A DNA stretch of 64,000 nt. Origin: Candidatus Dactylopiibacterium sp. (lineage in GTDB: Bacteria > Pseudomonadota > Gammaproteobacteria > Burkholderiales > Rhodocyclaceae). A program made the position numbers and the translations under genes. The DNA is taken from assembly GCA_031119555.1 (NCBI GenBank), contig JAVHXQ010000001.1:1-64000 (forward strand). Reading direction: 5' to 3'. The notes beneath the pieces were generated by a model, which was not told where the DNA came from, made no database searches, and saw nothing but the letters and a program-made list of their open reading frames with translations. This document shows, piece after piece, positions 41,876 to 53,106 of this stretch; position 1 is the first letter of the stretch, and each line of letters begins with the position of its first letter.

Positions 41876-42727
41876 TCAGTCTTCGACGTGGCGCAGCGAG
41901 AGGTCGACGGCCTCGACATCCTTCGTGAGCGCGCCGATAGAGATGCGGTCCACGCCGGTCTCGGCGATATCGCGCACGCGCGCCAGGCTCACGCCGCCGG
42001 AGGCTTCCAGCTTCGCCCGGCCGGCGTTCAGGCGCACCGCCTCGCGCATGTCCTCCAGCGACATGTTGTCGAGCAGCACCATGCGCGCGCCGCTCGCGAG
42101 CGCTTCCTCGAGTTCGGCGAGGTTCTCGACCTCCACCTCGATGAACGCGCTGGGAGGCGCGATCTGCTGCGCGCGCGCCAGCGCCTTGCCGATGCCGCCG
42201 GCGGCGATGATGTGGTTCTCCTTGATCAGCACGCCGTCATAGAGGCCGATGCGGTGATTCTCCCCGCCCCCCATGCGCACCGCGTATTTCTGCGCGAGAC
42301 GCAGGCCCGGCAGGGTCTTGCGCGTGTCGATGATCGCCGCGCGCGTGCCAGCCACCGCCGCCACGTACCGCGCCGTGGCCGTGGCCGTGGCGGACAGCAG
42401 CTGCAGGAAGTTCAGCGCGGTGCGCTCGGCCGTGAGCAGCGCACGCGCGCTGGCCGAGATCTCGCACAGCACCTGACCCGGCTTCACCCGCTCGCCGTCG
42501 CGGGCATGCCAGGTGATGGCCGCCTCGGGGTCCACCATGAGGAAGGTCGCGTCGAACCAGGCGGTGCCGCACAGCACGGCGTCCTGGCGCGTGAGCACGC
42601 GACCGCGCGCGCGCGCGCCGGGCGCGATGAGCTGGGCGGTGAGATCGCCGGTGCCCACGTCCTCGGCCAGCGCACGGGCCACGCTGTGGTAAATCTCGAT
42701 TCGCAACTGCTCCGGCTTTTCATTCAT
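41876..42727 (-). CDS. nadC: Nicotinate-nucleotide pyrophosphorylase (carboxylating)
   Basis: [36 protein letters not shown]...[39 protein letters not shown]. Confidence 0.96.
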   Translation of the reverse strand: MNEKPEQLRIEIYHSVARALAEDVGTGDLTAQLIAPGARARGRVLTRQDAVLCGTAWFDATFLMVDPEAAITWHARDGERVKPGQVLCEISASARALLTAERTALNFLQLLSATATATARYVAAVAGTRAAIIDTRKTLPGLRLAQKYAVRMGGGENHRIGLYDGVLIKENHIIAAGGIGKALARAQQIAPPSAFIEVEVENLAELEEALASGARMVLLDNMSLEDMREAVRLNAGRAKLEASGGVSLARVRDIAETGVDRISIGALTKDVEAVDLSLRHVED

Positions 42728-42819
42728 GATGACTCCCCGCTACACGCACCGCCGGCCTGCCGGAATATCCCCGGGCGGCCCACAAAGAGCGGGCGATTCT
42801 ACACGGGAGGAACACCATC

Positions 42820-44304
42820 ATGAGCGGAATCCTGAGCGTTCTGGGCGCAAGCCTGGGGGCACTCGTCACGGCCGTGGTGCTGGCCGCGCTGGCCTATCTG
42901 TACATCCGCGACATCACGCAGAAGCAGCACGCCATCCTGCGCAACTACCCCATCGTCGGCCACCTGCGATATTTCTTCGAGAACCTCGGCGAGTATTTCC
43001 GGCAGTACTTCTTCCTCAACGACCGTGAGGAGATGCCCTTCAACCGCGCCACGCGGGCCTGGGTATACCGGCTCGCCAAGAGCGAGGGCGGCGCGATCGG
43101 CTTCGGCTCGACCTATCGCCTGCAGGAGGCCGGCGCGCTCATCTTCGTCAACGCCCCCTTCCCCGTCCTCGAGGAAGAGCGCCGCCCCACCCCGCCCCTG
43201 CTGGTCGGCGAAGGCTATTGCGACACGCCCTTCAACGCGCGTTCCGTCTTCAACATCTCGGGCATGAGCTTTGGCGCCATTTCGCGGCCCGCCGTCGAAG
43301 CCCTCTCGCGGGGCGCGGCACTCGCGGGCTGCTGGCTCGATACCGGCGAGGGCGGGCTGTCGCCATGGCACCTCGAAGGGGGCGCCGATCTCATCATGCA
43401 GATCGGCACCGCCAAATATGGCGTGCGCGATGCCGAGGGGCACCTCAGCCCGCAGCGCCTGCGCGAGATCGCGGCGCACGAGAACGTGCGCGCCTTCGAG
43501 ATCAAGCTCTCGCAGGGCGCCAAGCCCGGCAAGGGCGGCGTGCTGCCGGGCGCCAAGGTCACGCCCGAGATCGCGGCGATCCGCGGCATCGCGCCGGGGC
43601 AGGATTCCCTGAGCCCGAACCGCCATTACGACATCGCCGACATGCAGGAGCTGCTCGACATGGTGGCGCGCGTGCGCGACATCACGGGCAAGCCGGTGGG
43701 CATCAAGACCGCCATCGGCGGCTGGCATTTCTCGCAGGAACTCTGCGAGGCCGTACTGCGCCGGGGGCTCGCGAGCGCGCCGGATTTCCTCGTCATAGAC
43801 GGCGGCGAAGGCGGCACGGGCGCGGCGCCGCAGGCGCTCGCGGACCACGTCGGGCTGTCGATCGACGAAGCGCTGCCCCGCGTGGCCGACGCCCTCATCG
43901 CGAGCGGCCTCAAGCCACGCATCCGGCTCGTCGCATCCGGCAAGCTCGTCACCTCCGCGCGCGTGGGCTGGGCGCTGGCGTGCGGCGCCGATTTCGTCAA
44001 CAGCGCGCGCGGCTTCATGTTCGCGCTCGGCTGCATCCAGGCCCTGCGCTGCCACACCAACACCTGCCCGACGGGCGTGACCACGCACGACCTCCACCTG
44101 CAGCGCGGCCTCGTGGTGGAAGAGAAATTCCGTCGCGTCGCGCAGTACGCGCTCGCGCTGAACGCCGAGGTCGACATGCTCGCGCATGCCTGCGGCCTGC
44201 ATCACGCGCGCGAATTCCGCCGCGAGCACGTGCGCATCGTGCAGCCCACGGGCCGCTCCGAGGCGCTGTCCACGCTCTACCCCTACCCCGCCGCGTTCAG
44301 CTGA
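42820..44304 (+). CDS. FMN-binding glutamate synthase family protein with N-terminal TM segment
   Basis: N-terminal TM then FNISGMSFGAISRPAVEALSRGAALAGCWLDTGEGGLSPWHLEGGADLIMQIGTAKYGVRD...IDGGEGGTGAAP. Confidence 0.93.
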   Translation: MSGILSVLGASLGALVTAVVLAALAYLYIRDITQKQHAILRNYPIVGHLRYFFENLGEYFRQYFFLNDREEMPFNRATRAWVYRLAKSEGGAIGFGSTYRLQEAGALIFVNAPFPVLEEERRPTPPLLVGEGYCDTPFNARSVFNISGMSFGAISRPAVEALSRGAALAGCWLDTGEGGLSPWHLEGGADLIMQIGTAKYGVRDAEGHLSPQRLREIAAHENVRAFEIKLSQGAKPGKGGVLPGAKVTPEIAAIRGIAPGQDSLSPNRHYDIADMQELLDMVARVRDITGKPVGIKTAIGGWHFSQELCEAVLRRGLASAPDFLVIDGGEGGTGAAPQALADHVGLSIDEALPRVADALIASGLKPRIRLVASGKLVTSARVGWALACGADFVNSARGFMFALGCIQALRCHTNTCPTGVTTHDLHLQRGLVVEEKFRRVAQYALALNAEVDMLAHACGLHHAREFRREHVRIVQPTGRSEALSTLYPYPAAFS

Positions 44305-45778
44305 AGTCGCCGCCCAGCCAGGCGTTGAAGAGCCGGCGGGCGGCGGGGAGGGTTTCCGACGGCGTCAGCCCCACCGGGCCGATGCCCTCGCGCGCAAGGA
44401 CGTCGGCCGCGCAGGTGTGCAGGTGGGTGGCCGCGCAGGCGGCCTCGCGCGCGGGCCAGCCTTGCGCAAGCAGGGCCACGATGAGGCCGCAGAGCGCATC
44501 TCCCATGCCCCCGGCGGCCATGCCGCCATGCCCGCCGGGGTTGATGAACCAGCTGCCATCGGGGGCCGCGATCACGCTGCCGCACCCCTTGAGCACCACC
44601 ACGGCATGGAAATGCCGGGCCATGGCCCGCGCCGCCGCCACGCGGTCGCGCTGGACCGCGCCCGTATCGCCACGCATGAGACGCGCCGCCTCGGCCGGAT
44701 GCGGCGTGAGCACCGCGGGCGTCTGGCGCGCGCTCAGGCGGATGGCGAGCGCATCGTCGCCCGCGAGCAGATTCAGCGCATCCGCGTCGAGCACGAGCGG
44801 GCCCGCGAAATCCAGGGCCTGCCGCAGCAGGTCGCGCGCAGCCGGCGTCCGCCCCAGCCCCGGGCCCACCGCCAGTGCGCTCGCCACGCCCGCCACGCTG
44901 GACGCCTCGCGCAGCATGAGTTCGGGATGCAGCCCATCCACCCCCAAGCCGCCGGCATCCAGCAAGCCCGCGAACACCTTGCCCGCGCCCAGATGCAGGG
45001 CCGCGCGCGCCGCCAGCAAGGCCGCCCCCTGCATGCCGGCGGCACCTCCGACGATGCCCGCGCTGCCGAAGCTCCCCTTGTGCACGTTGCGCCGGCGCGG
45101 CCGGAGCCAGGGCGCGAACAGCCCCGGCGCGAGCACGCGGCCCGCCGTGGCGGGCGCCGTGACGCCCAGATCGAACAGCCGCAGCTCGCCGCAGTGATCG
45201 GGGCCGTCCAGCGTGAGGACACCCGGCACGTGGGCAATGAAGCTCGCGGTGTGGGTGGCGCTGACGCAGGCGCCGATGGGGTGGCCGCTCATGGCATCCA
45301 GCCCCGAGGGCAGATCGAGCGCGAGCACCGGACACCGCGCGGGCAGGGTCGCCAGACGCGCTACCCAGCCGGCATGCGGCGCCGCGAGGGGCCGGCGCAG
45401 CCCGATGCCGAACAGCGCATCGACGACCAGCGCCCACGCCTGCTCGCCGAAATCCGCCGCGATCTCGCCGCCGCCGGCCAGCCAGCGCGCACGCGCCGCC
45501 TCGGCGTCGGGCGGTAGCGCCTGAGCGGGCGCGGGGCCGACGAGCACCACCGCGTGCCCGGCCTCGCGCAGCACGCGCGCCAGCACGAAACCGTCGCCGC
45601 CGTTGTTGCCCGGCCCGCACAGCACCAGCACCGGACCACTGCGCGCGGCCAGCAGTTCAAGCGCCCAGGCGGCGGCCGCCTGCCCGGCGCGCTCCATGAG
45701 AGGAGGCCGCGCCGCCGCGTGCGCCGCCTCGAGCCCACGCAGGCCCGCGATGTCGAGAATGGGCGCGGGAGGCGTCAT
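44297..45778 (-). CDS. nnr: Bifunctional NAD(P)H-hydrate epimerase / ADP-dependent dehydratase
   Basis: YjeF_N LVLCGPGNNGGDGFVLARVLREAGHAVVL plus C-terminal carbohydrate-kinase domain LTPHPAEAARLM...GGMGDALCGLIVALLAQG. Confidence 0.95.
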   Translation of the reverse strand: MTPPAPILDIAGLRGLEAAHAAARPPLMERAGQAAAAWALELLAARSGPVLVLCGPGNNGGDGFVLARVLREAGHAVVLVGPAPAQALPPDAEAARARWLAGGGEIAADFGEQAWALVVDALFGIGLRRPLAAPHAGWVARLATLPARCPVLALDLPSGLDAMSGHPIGACVSATHTASFIAHVPGVLTLDGPDHCGELRLFDLGVTAPATAGRVLAPGLFAPWLRPRRRNVHKGSFGSAGIVGGAAGMQGAALLAARAALHLGAGKVFAGLLDAGGLGVDGLHPELMLREASSVAGVASALAVGPGLGRTPAARDLLRQALDFAGPLVLDADALNLLAGDDALAIRLSARQTPAVLTPHPAEAARLMRGDTGAVQRDRVAAARAMARHFHAVVVLKGCGSVIAAPDGSWFINPGGHGGMAAGGMGDALCGLIVALLAQGWPAREAACAATHLHTCAADVLAREGIGPVGLTPSETLPAARRLFNAWLGGDFS

Positions 45779-45787
45779 GGCGCGGGC

Positions 45788-47695
45788 TCAGATCTCGACC
45801 TGCGTGCCGAACTCGACGGCGCGGTTGGGCGGGATCTTGAAGAAGTCCGCCGCGCTCGCCGCGTTGCGGAACATGAAGAAGAACAGCCGCGTGCGCCACA
45901 TCGCCATGCCCGGCTTGAGGCGCGAGACGAGGCGCTCGCGGCCGAGGAAGAAGGTCGTCTCCATCATCTCGAAGCGCATGAGCCCGCGCTCGGTGGCCTG
46001 GCGCATCGCGGCCGGAATGTCGGGGTCGTCCTTGAAGCCGTAGCGCACGTACATGCGGAAAAAGCCGTAATCGAGCGCTTCGACCTCGATGCGGTCGATG
46101 TCGGGCACCGTCGGAACGTCTTCGTTGAGCACCGTGAGCAGCACGATGCGTTCATGCAGCACCTTGTTGTGCAGCAGGTTGTGCAGCAGCGGGCGCGGCA
46201 CGCCCTGCGGGGCCGAGGTCATGAACACGCCCGTGCCTTCCACGCGCCGGGGCGGGGAATGGAACAGCGAGGAGATGAAGAGATCGAGCGGCATGGTCTC
46301 GCCCGCCGTGTGCTCGGTCAGCAGTTCGCGTCCGCGCCGCCAGGTGGCGAGCAGCGTGAAGAGCGTGAGGCCCAGCGCGAGCGGAAACCAGCCGCCGTCG
46401 ATGATCTTGACCGCGCAGGCGGAAACGAAGGCCACGTCGACGATCAGGAAGCCGGCCAGAAAGACGATGCCGCGCGTCATCGACCACTTCCACAGATATT
46501 TCACGACGACGAAGGCCAGCAGCGTGTCGATCAGCATGGTCAACGTCACCGCGATGCCGTAGGCCGAGGCGAGATTGCTCGAGGAGCGGAACCCCAGCAC
46601 CACGGCGATCACCGCCACGAGCAGCGCCCAGTTCACGCCGCCCACATAGACCTGGCCGATTTCCCTGGCAGAGGTATGCACATAGGGTATGCGCGGGCAA
46701 TACCCCAGCTGCATGGCCTGCCGCGTGAGCGAGAACGCGCCCGAAATCACCGCCTGCGAGGCGATGATCGCCGCCATCGTGGCCAGCCCCACCAGCGGAT
46801 ACAGCGCCCACGAGGGCGCGAGCAGGTAGAACGGGTTGCGCACCGCCTCCGGCACCGACAGCAACAGGGCGCCCTGCCCGAGATAATTGAGATAGATGCA
46901 CGGCAGCACGAGGCCGAACCACGCCAGCTTGATCGGCCTGCGCCCGAAATGGCCCATGTCCGCGTAGAGCGCTTCGCCGCCCGTGACGGCCAGCACGACC
47001 GAGCCCAGCACGAAGAACCCGTGCATGCGGTGTTCGAGGAAGAAGGCCAGCCCGTGCAGCGGATTCACCGCCATCAGCACGCCGGGCTGCTCGACGACCT
47101 TCACCGCGCCCAGCAATCCCAGGCACAGGAACCAGATCACCATCACCGGCCCGAACAGCGCGCCCACGCTCGCGGTGCCGCGCCGCTGCACCCAGAACAG
47201 CATGACGATCACCGCCAGCGCCACCGGCAGCACGAACGGATGCAGCGCGGGGGCCGCGACCTCCAGCCCCTCCACGGCCGACATCACCGACATGGCCGGC
47301 GTGATCACGCCATCGCCATAGAACAGCGCCGCGCCGAACAGCCCCAGCATCGTGAGTACCAGCATGCGCCTGCGCGACCCCGTCACGGCGCGGTTGGCGA
47401 GCGCGGTGAGCGCCATGATGCCGCCTTCGCCGCGGTTGTCGGCGCGCATGATGAAGACCACGTACTTCAGCGACACGACGAGCATCAGCGCCCAGAACAC
47501 CAGCGAGAGGATGCCCAGCACGTTGGCCGTGTCGGGCGCGATGCCATGGCTGCCAAAGATCTCCTTCATCGTATAGAGCGGGCTGGTACCGATATCGCCA
47601 TAGACGATACCGGTGGCCGCGAGCGTCAGGGCCGCGAGGCGGCGCCTGGATTGCGGCTCGCCGGGGGCGGGCGCGTGCTGTGACATGCGAGGCAT
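45788..47695 (-). CDS. kup: KUP family potassium transporter
   Basis: LAATGIVYGDIGTSPLYTMKEIFGSHGIAPDTANVLGILSLVFWALMLVVSLKYVVFIMRADNRGEGGIMAL. Confidence 0.97.
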   Translation of the reverse strand: MPRMSQHAPAPGEPQSRRRLAALTLAATGIVYGDIGTSPLYTMKEIFGSHGIAPDTANVLGILSLVFWALMLVVSLKYVVFIMRADNRGEGGIMALTALANRAVTGSRRRMLVLTMLGLFGAALFYGDGVITPAMSVMSAVEGLEVAAPALHPFVLPVALAVIVMLFWVQRRGTASVGALFGPVMVIWFLCLGLLGAVKVVEQPGVLMAVNPLHGLAFFLEHRMHGFFVLGSVVLAVTGGEALYADMGHFGRRPIKLAWFGLVLPCIYLNYLGQGALLLSVPEAVRNPFYLLAPSWALYPLVGLATMAAIIASQAVISGAFSLTRQAMQLGYCPRIPYVHTSAREIGQVYVGGVNWALLVAVIAVVLGFRSSSNLASAYGIAVTLTMLIDTLLAFVVVKYLWKWSMTRGIVFLAGFLIVDVAFVSACAVKIIDGGWFPLALGLTLFTLLATWRRGRELLTEHTAGETMPLDLFISSLFHSPPRRVEGTGVFMTSAPQGVPRPLLHNLLHNKVLHERIVLLTVLNEDVPTVPDIDRIEVEALDYGFFRMYVRYGFKDDPDIPAAMRQATERGLMRFEMMETTFFLGRERLVSRLKPGMAMWRTRLFFFMFRNAASAADFFKIPPNRAVEFGTQVEI

Positions 47696-47962
47696 TCTCC
47701 AACGATGAAAGAACCGTGCGAGACTCCGGCGAGCCCGCGACGCGGCGCGAAGCTAACACCGCCGCGCAACGGCGGCAAGCCGACACCCGGCAAGCCCGCG
47801 CACGCGCTCACGGCAACGCGCACGGCGGGTAGAATTGACGCTCCCGCGCGGGAGGCTGCGGCCGGGCTGTTTTCCGCCACGTTCCGGCCCCGTTCCAGGC
47901 CACCGTTCCGCGCCCCGGCCCTACCCGCCCCTGGCCCATTTTTCCGACGCTTCCCCGCCCGC

Positions 47963-48730
47963 ATGCATCCCGTCTCCGTCACGCCCCCGTCGCCCGGCAA
48001 AGTCTATCTCGTCGGCGGCGGCCCCGGCGACCCAGAACTGCTCACCCTCAAGGCCGCCCGCCTGCTCGCCGCGGCCGACGTGGTCGTGTATGACAACCTC
48101 GTTTCCGCCGCCGTGCTCGCGCATGCGCGCGCCGGTGCCGCACGCATCTACGTGGGCAAGAAAGCCGGCAACCACACGCTGCCGCAGATCGACATCAACC
48201 AGCTCCTCGTCACGCTCGCGCGCGAAGGCAAATGCGTCGTGCGGCTCAAGGGCGGCGACCCCTACATCTTCGGGCGCGGCGGCGAAGAAGCGCAGACGCT
48301 CGCGCGCGAGGGAGTGCCGTTCGAAGTCGTTCCCGGCGTCACCGCCGCGGCCGGCGCGGCGGCCTACGCGGGCATCCCGCTGACCCACCGCGACCACGCG
48401 CAGTCGTGCTTTCTCGTCACCGGCCATCTGCGCGACGAAAGCGCCAACCTCGACTGGCCCACGCTCGCGCGCCCGGGGCAGACGCTGGTGATCTACATGG
48501 GCCTGACCTCGCTGCCCGAGATCAGCCGCAACCTCATCGCCCACGGCATGGACCCGGCCACCCCCGCCGCCTGCGTGCGCCGCGCCACCCTGCCCGACCA
48601 GCACGTCATCACCAGCACGGTCGCCGAACTCGAGGCGCGCGTGCGCGCCGCCGGCATCAAACCTCCCGCGCTGCTCATCATCGGCCACGTCGTGTCGCTG
48701 CACAGCGTGCTGGGCTCCATCACCGCGTGA
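47963..48730 (+). CDS. cobA: Uroporphyrinogen-III C-methyltransferase
   Basis: GKVYLVGGGPGDPELLTLKAARLLAAADVVVYDNLVSAAVL...VVRLKGGDPYIFGRGGEE. Confidence 0.96.
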   Translation: MHPVSVTPPSPGKVYLVGGGPGDPELLTLKAARLLAAADVVVYDNLVSAAVLAHARAGAARIYVGKKAGNHTLPQIDINQLLVTLAREGKCVVRLKGGDPYIFGRGGEEAQTLAREGVPFEVVPGVTAAAGAAAYAGIPLTHRDHAQSCFLVTGHLRDESANLDWPTLARPGQTLVIYMGLTSLPEISRNLIAHGMDPATPAACVRRATLPDQHVITSTVAELEARVRAAGIKPPALLIIGHVVSLHSVLGSITA

Positions 48731-48822
48731 CGCATGGCGCTTGCCTCGACGCGCAATTGCCGGCAAGCTCCGCCACAGTCCGGAAAGCCCGACCTTCGGG
48801 CAAACCTTGCCTGGAGAAAGAC

Positions 48823-50865
48823 ATGCCGCGTCGTCTGCTGGGCCTTCTCCTGCTCTGCTGCCTGCTGCTGCCGGCCGCAGCGCACAGCTTTGAGGCCGCC
48901 GGCTGGACTTACGCGCTGACGCCGCGCGACGCATCACTCGCCCAGGTGCAAGGCCCCGACGGCACACGCTGGCAGCCGCTGGAAGCCGACGGCATGGTCA
49001 ATGGCGGCTTCTCCGATCGCGCGCTGTGGCTGCGCACGCGCTACACCGCCGGCCAGCCCGGCCTGCAGGTGCTGGAACTCACCAATCCGCCGCACGACCA
49101 CGTCACGCTCTACATCCTGCGCGACGGCGCCCCGCCCGAAATCCGCCGCGGCGGCTTCCGCCACCCCTCCGACCCGCAGGTGCTCAGCAGCTTCCACAGC
49201 CTGATCTTCGATTTCGAACTGGCACCGGGCCAGGACGCCACGCTCTATCTCAGCGTGGAGACGACCCGCCCGCTCTTCGTCTGGCCGCGCCTCAAGAGCT
49301 TCCCGGATTTCTTCCGCGTCAGCGCCGGCGAACGCCTTGCGCTGGGCATCTACTGCGGGCTCTTCGTCACGCTCTGCCTCTACAGCCTCATGGCCTGGGC
49401 CACGACGCGCGACAGCAACTACTTCGACTGCTTCCTCTTCCTCTTCTTCATGGGGCTGCTGCAGGGGCACCTGCTGGGCGTGAGCCAGGAGCTGCTGCTG
49501 CAGGGCTATCCGGCCCTGCACGAACTGCTGTCCACGCTGCTGCCGGCGCTGGCGCTGGCCGCCTTCTGCCGCTTCGCGCGCAATTACCTCAACCTCGCCG
49601 ACCTGGCGCCCGGCCTGCACCGCCTGCTGACCTGGTGCACGGCCGCCTCGCTGCTGCTGCTGCCGGCCTACGCGGCGGGTGGCAGCGCGCTCTCGCTGCC
49701 GCTCACCGATCTGGTCTCGCTGCTGTTCTCGGGCTTCGGCATCGCGGCGGGCTTCATCACGCTGCGCCAGGGCTTCCGCCCCGCGCGCTACTACCTGCTG
49801 TCACAGATTCCGCTGGTGGGCGGCGGCCTGTTCTACGTGGGCGCCAACTTCAACGTCTTCCCGAGTTCGCTGGCGACGATGTTCGGCTTCCAGATCGGCG
49901 CGGGCCTGAGCGCCGTGATGATCGCGCTCGCGCTCGCGGGCAAGCTGCGCACCCTGCAGAAAGACCAGATCCAGGCGCAGAACGACCGCCTCGTGGCCGA
50001 GCAGCAGCTCATCGAGGTGCTCAAGGAATCCGAGTTCCAGCTCGAAACCCGCGTGCAGGAACGCACGAGCCAGCTCGAGGCCGCGCTGGACCTGCAACGC
50101 GACCAGCACGAAGCGCTGGAGCGCAGCAACGCGCGCCTCAAGGCGCTGCACGAAGAACGCGGCGCCTTCCTGCAGATCGCCGCGCATGACCTGAAGAACC
50201 CCACCGCCGCGATCATCAGCTACGCCGATCTGCTACGCGAACGCTGGAACGCGTGGGACGACGACAAGAAGCTCCTGCGCCTGGGCAACATCCGCAGCAT
50301 GGCGCAGCTCACCTTCGACATCATCCGCAACCTGCTCGACATCGACGCCATAGAATCCGGCCATTACGTGCTGCGGCCGGGGCCCGTCGATGCCGTCCAG
50401 GTGCTGCGCGCCGTCTGCGAGGAGTTCCGCGAGCGCTGCGACGCCAAGCACCTGCGCCTGCATCTCGCGCTCGAAGACGCCCCGCTGCTCTACGTCGACA
50501 AGATCGCGCTGCACCAGATCCTCGACAACCTGGTGTCGAACGCCATCAAGTATTCCCCGCACGGACGCAACCTCTACGTCAGCCTGGAGACCGACGCGCA
50601 GCAGGCCCACATCCACGTGCGCGACGAAGGGCCCGGCATTTCGGACGACGACCAGCGCCTGCTGTTCCGCAAGTTCACGCGCCTGTCGGCCCGCCCCACG
50701 GCCGGCGAGCATTCCACGGGCCTGGGCCTTTCCATCGTCAAGTACATGACCGAGGCCAGCGGCGGCCGCGTGCGCTGCGCGAGCCGGCTCGGCGAAGGCG
50801 CGATCTTCTCCGTGAGCCTGCCGCTGCACGAAGACCCCGCCGCCCGCCTGCCCCTTACTGCCTGA
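48823..50865 (+). CDS. Sensor histidine kinase with 7TMR-DISM-type sensor
   Basis: Signal peptide, periplasmic DISMED2-like domain, ~7 TM, coiled coil, HisKA H-box [24 protein letters not shown], HATPase [18 protein letters not shown]. Confidence 0.92.
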   Translation: MPRRLLGLLLLCCLLLPAAAHSFEAAGWTYALTPRDASLAQVQGPDGTRWQPLEADGMVNGGFSDRALWLRTRYTAGQPGLQVLELTNPPHDHVTLYILRDGAPPEIRRGGFRHPSDPQVLSSFHSLIFDFELAPGQDATLYLSVETTRPLFVWPRLKSFPDFFRVSAGERLALGIYCGLFVTLCLYSLMAWATTRDSNYFDCFLFLFFMGLLQGHLLGVSQELLLQGYPALHELLSTLLPALALAAFCRFARNYLNLADLAPGLHRLLTWCTAASLLLLPAYAAGGSALSLPLTDLVSLLFSGFGIAAGFITLRQGFRPARYYLLSQIPLVGGGLFYVGANFNVFPSSLATMFGFQIGAGLSAVMIALALAGKLRTLQKDQIQAQNDRLVAEQQLIEVLKESEFQLETRVQERTSQLEAALDLQRDQHEALERSNARLKALHEERGAFLQIAAHDLKNPTAAIISYADLLRERWNAWDDDKKLLRLGNIRSMAQLTFDIIRNLLDIDAIESGHYVLRPGPVDAVQVLRAVCEEFRERCDAKHLRLHLALEDAPLLYVDKIALHQILDNLVSNAIKYSPHGRNLYVSLETDAQQAHIHVRDEGPGISDDDQRLLFRKFTRLSARPTAGEHSTGLGLSIVKYMTEASGGRVRCASRLGEGAIFSVSLPLHEDPAARLPLTA

Positions 50866-51694
50866 CCTCGAATTCGTTGGGCGGCTGCCAGCCCTCGCGC
50901 AGGGCGCGGAAGGGGTTGATGTCCAGCCCGCCGCGGCGCGTGTAGCGCGCCCACACCGCGAGCTCGCGCGGCGCGCACTGGGTGAGGATGTCCTGGAAGA
51001 TGCGTTCGACGCACTGTTCGTGGAACTCGTTGTGCTCGCGGAACGAGATCACGTAGCGCAGCAGCCCTTCGCGATCCAGCGCGGGGCCGCTGTAGCGCAC
51101 GAAGACCGTGCCCCAGTCGGGCTGCCCGGTCACCAGACAGTTCGATTTGAGCAGGTGCGAGAACAGCAGCTCGTCCTCCACCTCGCGCGTCGCGTCCGCG
51201 CCCAGCAGCCCCGCGCGCGGCGCATACGTGTCGACGTCGATCTCCTGCGCGTCCAGGCACACCCCTGTCGGCCACCCATACCGGCGCACCGGGGCCAACG
51301 CCAGCGGGAACAGCGCCACGCCCACTTCCGCGCCCGCCGCCGCTGCCAGATCGCGCGCCAGCACGCCCTGCACGGCGGCGGCGGACGCGAAGCGCGTCTG
51401 GTTGAAGGAATTCAGATACAGCTTGAGCGACTTCGACTCGATGAGACGGGGCGAGGCGGCCGGCACGCGGAACTCGCCGATCGCCACCACGGGCTTGCCG
51501 CGTGCGTCCAGCCACGAGATTTCGTAGGCGTTCCACAGATCCTCGCCCACGAAGGGCAAGGCGCCGGGCACGATGCCCAGCTCGTCGCGTTTGGTCTGGC
51601 GCGGCAGCGGGAACAGCAGTTCGGGCGCGTAGTCGCTGCGGTAGGAGGTCGTCCGCCCCAGGGGCGAGTGTTCGGGCGTGAGATCGGCGGTCAT
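50855..51694 (-). CDS. queF: NADPH-dependent 7-cyano-7-deazaguanine reductase
   Basis: [19 protein letters not shown]...[19 protein letters not shown]...[13 protein letters not shown]. Confidence 0.96.
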   Translation of the reverse strand: MTADLTPEHSPLGRTTSYRSDYAPELLFPLPRQTKRDELGIVPGALPFVGEDLWNAYEISWLDARGKPVVAIGEFRVPAASPRLIESKSLKLYLNSFNQTRFASAAAVQGVLARDLAAAAGAEVGVALFPLALAPVRRYGWPTGVCLDAQEIDVDTYAPRAGLLGADATREVEDELLFSHLLKSNCLVTGQPDWGTVFVRYSGPALDREGLLRYVISFREHNEFHEQCVERIFQDILTQCAPRELAVWARYTRRGGLDINPFRALREGWQPPNEFEVRQ

Positions 51695-52641
51695 GCGGGC
51701 TCCGGCGGATAAGACGTGCGCAGCGCGGCGGCGATGTCGGCCAGCACCGCGCGGGATTCATCGAAAAGGGAGAACATCGTGGCGAAGCCATGCACCATGC
51801 CGGCATACACGACGTGCCGCGTCGGCACCCCGGCAGCGCTCAGCCGTGCCGCGTAGGCCGCGCCCTCGGCGGCCAGCGGGTCGCACTCGGCATTGAGCAC
51901 CAGCGCGGGCGCGACGCCGCCGTGATGCGGAGCCCGCGCCGGCGAGGCGCGCCAGTCGGCCGCATCGACGGGCGACTCGAAGTAGTGATGGGCAAACCAG
52001 TCCAGCGTTCCGGCTTCCAGAAAATGGCCGCTCGCATAAGGCCCGGCATGCCCGCTCGCCATCTCGGTCGCGGGATAGACCAGGATCTGCGCCGCCAGCC
52101 GCGGCGCGCCCGCGTCGCGCGCCTGGAGCGCGAGCACCGCGGCCAGCGTGCCGCCGGCGGAGTCGCCCGCCACCGCGAGCCGTGTCGCATCCAGGCCCAG
52201 CGCGGGCGCCTCGCGCGCGAGCCAGCGCAGGGCGAACCAGGCGTCATCCAGCCCGGCCGGAAAGCGATGCTCCGGCGCAAGCCGGTAATCCAGCGCGCAC
52301 ACGGCCTGCCCGGTTGCCTCGGCGAGCATGCGGCACCAGGGGTCATAAGCGTCCAGGCTGCCCAGCGTCCAGCCACCGCCATGCAGCCACAGGATGACGG
52401 CCTGCGGGCCGGGCGACGTCTGCGCGGGGCGGTACAGCCGCGCCCGCAGCGGGCCGCCCTCGTGCGCGCGGCGCGCCAGCGTGAGCATGTCGCAGGGCAG
52501 CGCGGGCGGCGTGCCGCGATAGGCGAGCATGAGCTTGTCGAAACTGTGGCGGGCCTGCGCCACCGGCAGCTCGTGCAGGCGCGGTGCCCGGATGCGGTGA
52601 AGCATCGCGAGCCAGGCGGCGGAGCGCGGATCGAGCGGCAT
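51691..52641 (-). CDS. Alpha/beta hydrolase (HSL-type esterase/lipase)
   Basis: [25 protein letters not shown]...[19 protein letters not shown]-type GDSAG motif. Confidence 0.93.
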   Translation of the reverse strand: MPLDPRSAAWLAMLHRIRAPRLHELPVAQARHSFDKLMLAYRGTPPALPCDMLTLARRAHEGGPLRARLYRPAQTSPGPQAVILWLHGGGWTLGSLDAYDPWCRMLAEATGQAVCALDYRLAPEHRFPAGLDDAWFALRWLAREAPALGLDATRLAVAGDSAGGTLAAVLALQARDAGAPRLAAQILVYPATEMASGHAGPYASGHFLEAGTLDWFAHHYFESPVDAADWRASPARAPHHGGVAPALVLNAECDPLAAEGAAYAARLSAAGVPTRHVVYAGMVHGFATMFSLFDESRAVLADIAAALRTSYPPEPA

Positions 52642-52673
52642 GCGTGACGCGTCGCGAGGCGAAGGGCCGGCGC

Positions 52674-53105
52674 TCAGCGCCTGAGGCCCAGCACGAAAAC
52701 GCCCGCGCCCACGAGCAGGATGCCGAACCACGACCACGCGGAGGGACGCTCGCCCAGGAAGATCACCGCGAACACGGCCACCAGCACCAGGCTCAGCTTG
52801 TCGATGGGCGCCACCCGGGAAGCCTCGCCGAGCTTGAGCGCGCGGAAGTAGCACAGCCACGAAGCGCCCGTGGCGAGGCCCGAGAGCACCAGAAAGAGCA
52901 AGGTGCGCGGCGCGAGCGAGAACGGGTTGCGCCACTTGCCCAGCGCCAGCACGATCAGCGTGAGCACCACCACGATCACGCCGGTGCGCACCAGCGTGGC
53001 GAAGTCGGAGTCGACGCCCTCCAGCCCGATCTTCGCGAAGATCGCGGTGAGCGCGGCGAAGACCGCCGAGCCCAGCGCCCAGACGAGCCAGCCCGAGCTG
53101 TCCAT
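52674..53105 (-). CDS. Small EamA-domain (half-size DMT) membrane protein
   Basis: 143 aa WLVWALGSAVFAALTAIFAKIGLEGVDSDFATLVRTGVIVVVL...VFLGERPSAWSWFGILLVGAGVFVLG. Confidence 0.9.
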   Translation of the reverse strand: MDSSGWLVWALGSAVFAALTAIFAKIGLEGVDSDFATLVRTGVIVVVLTLIVLALGKWRNPFSLAPRTLLFLVLSGLATGASWLCYFRALKLGEASRVAPIDKLSLVLVAVFAVIFLGERPSAWSWFGILLVGAGVFVLGLRR

Positions 53106-53106
53106 C

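Noticed and set aside
42604-42618. Alternating CG run (possible Z-DNA)
   Set aside because: Lies within nadC codons encoding an Arg/Ala/Gly-rich loop; expected at this GC content
45554-47683. 709-aa His/Arg-rich plus-strand ORF opposite kup
   Set aside because: Antisense shadow ORF; composition reflects the reverse complement of Kup codons
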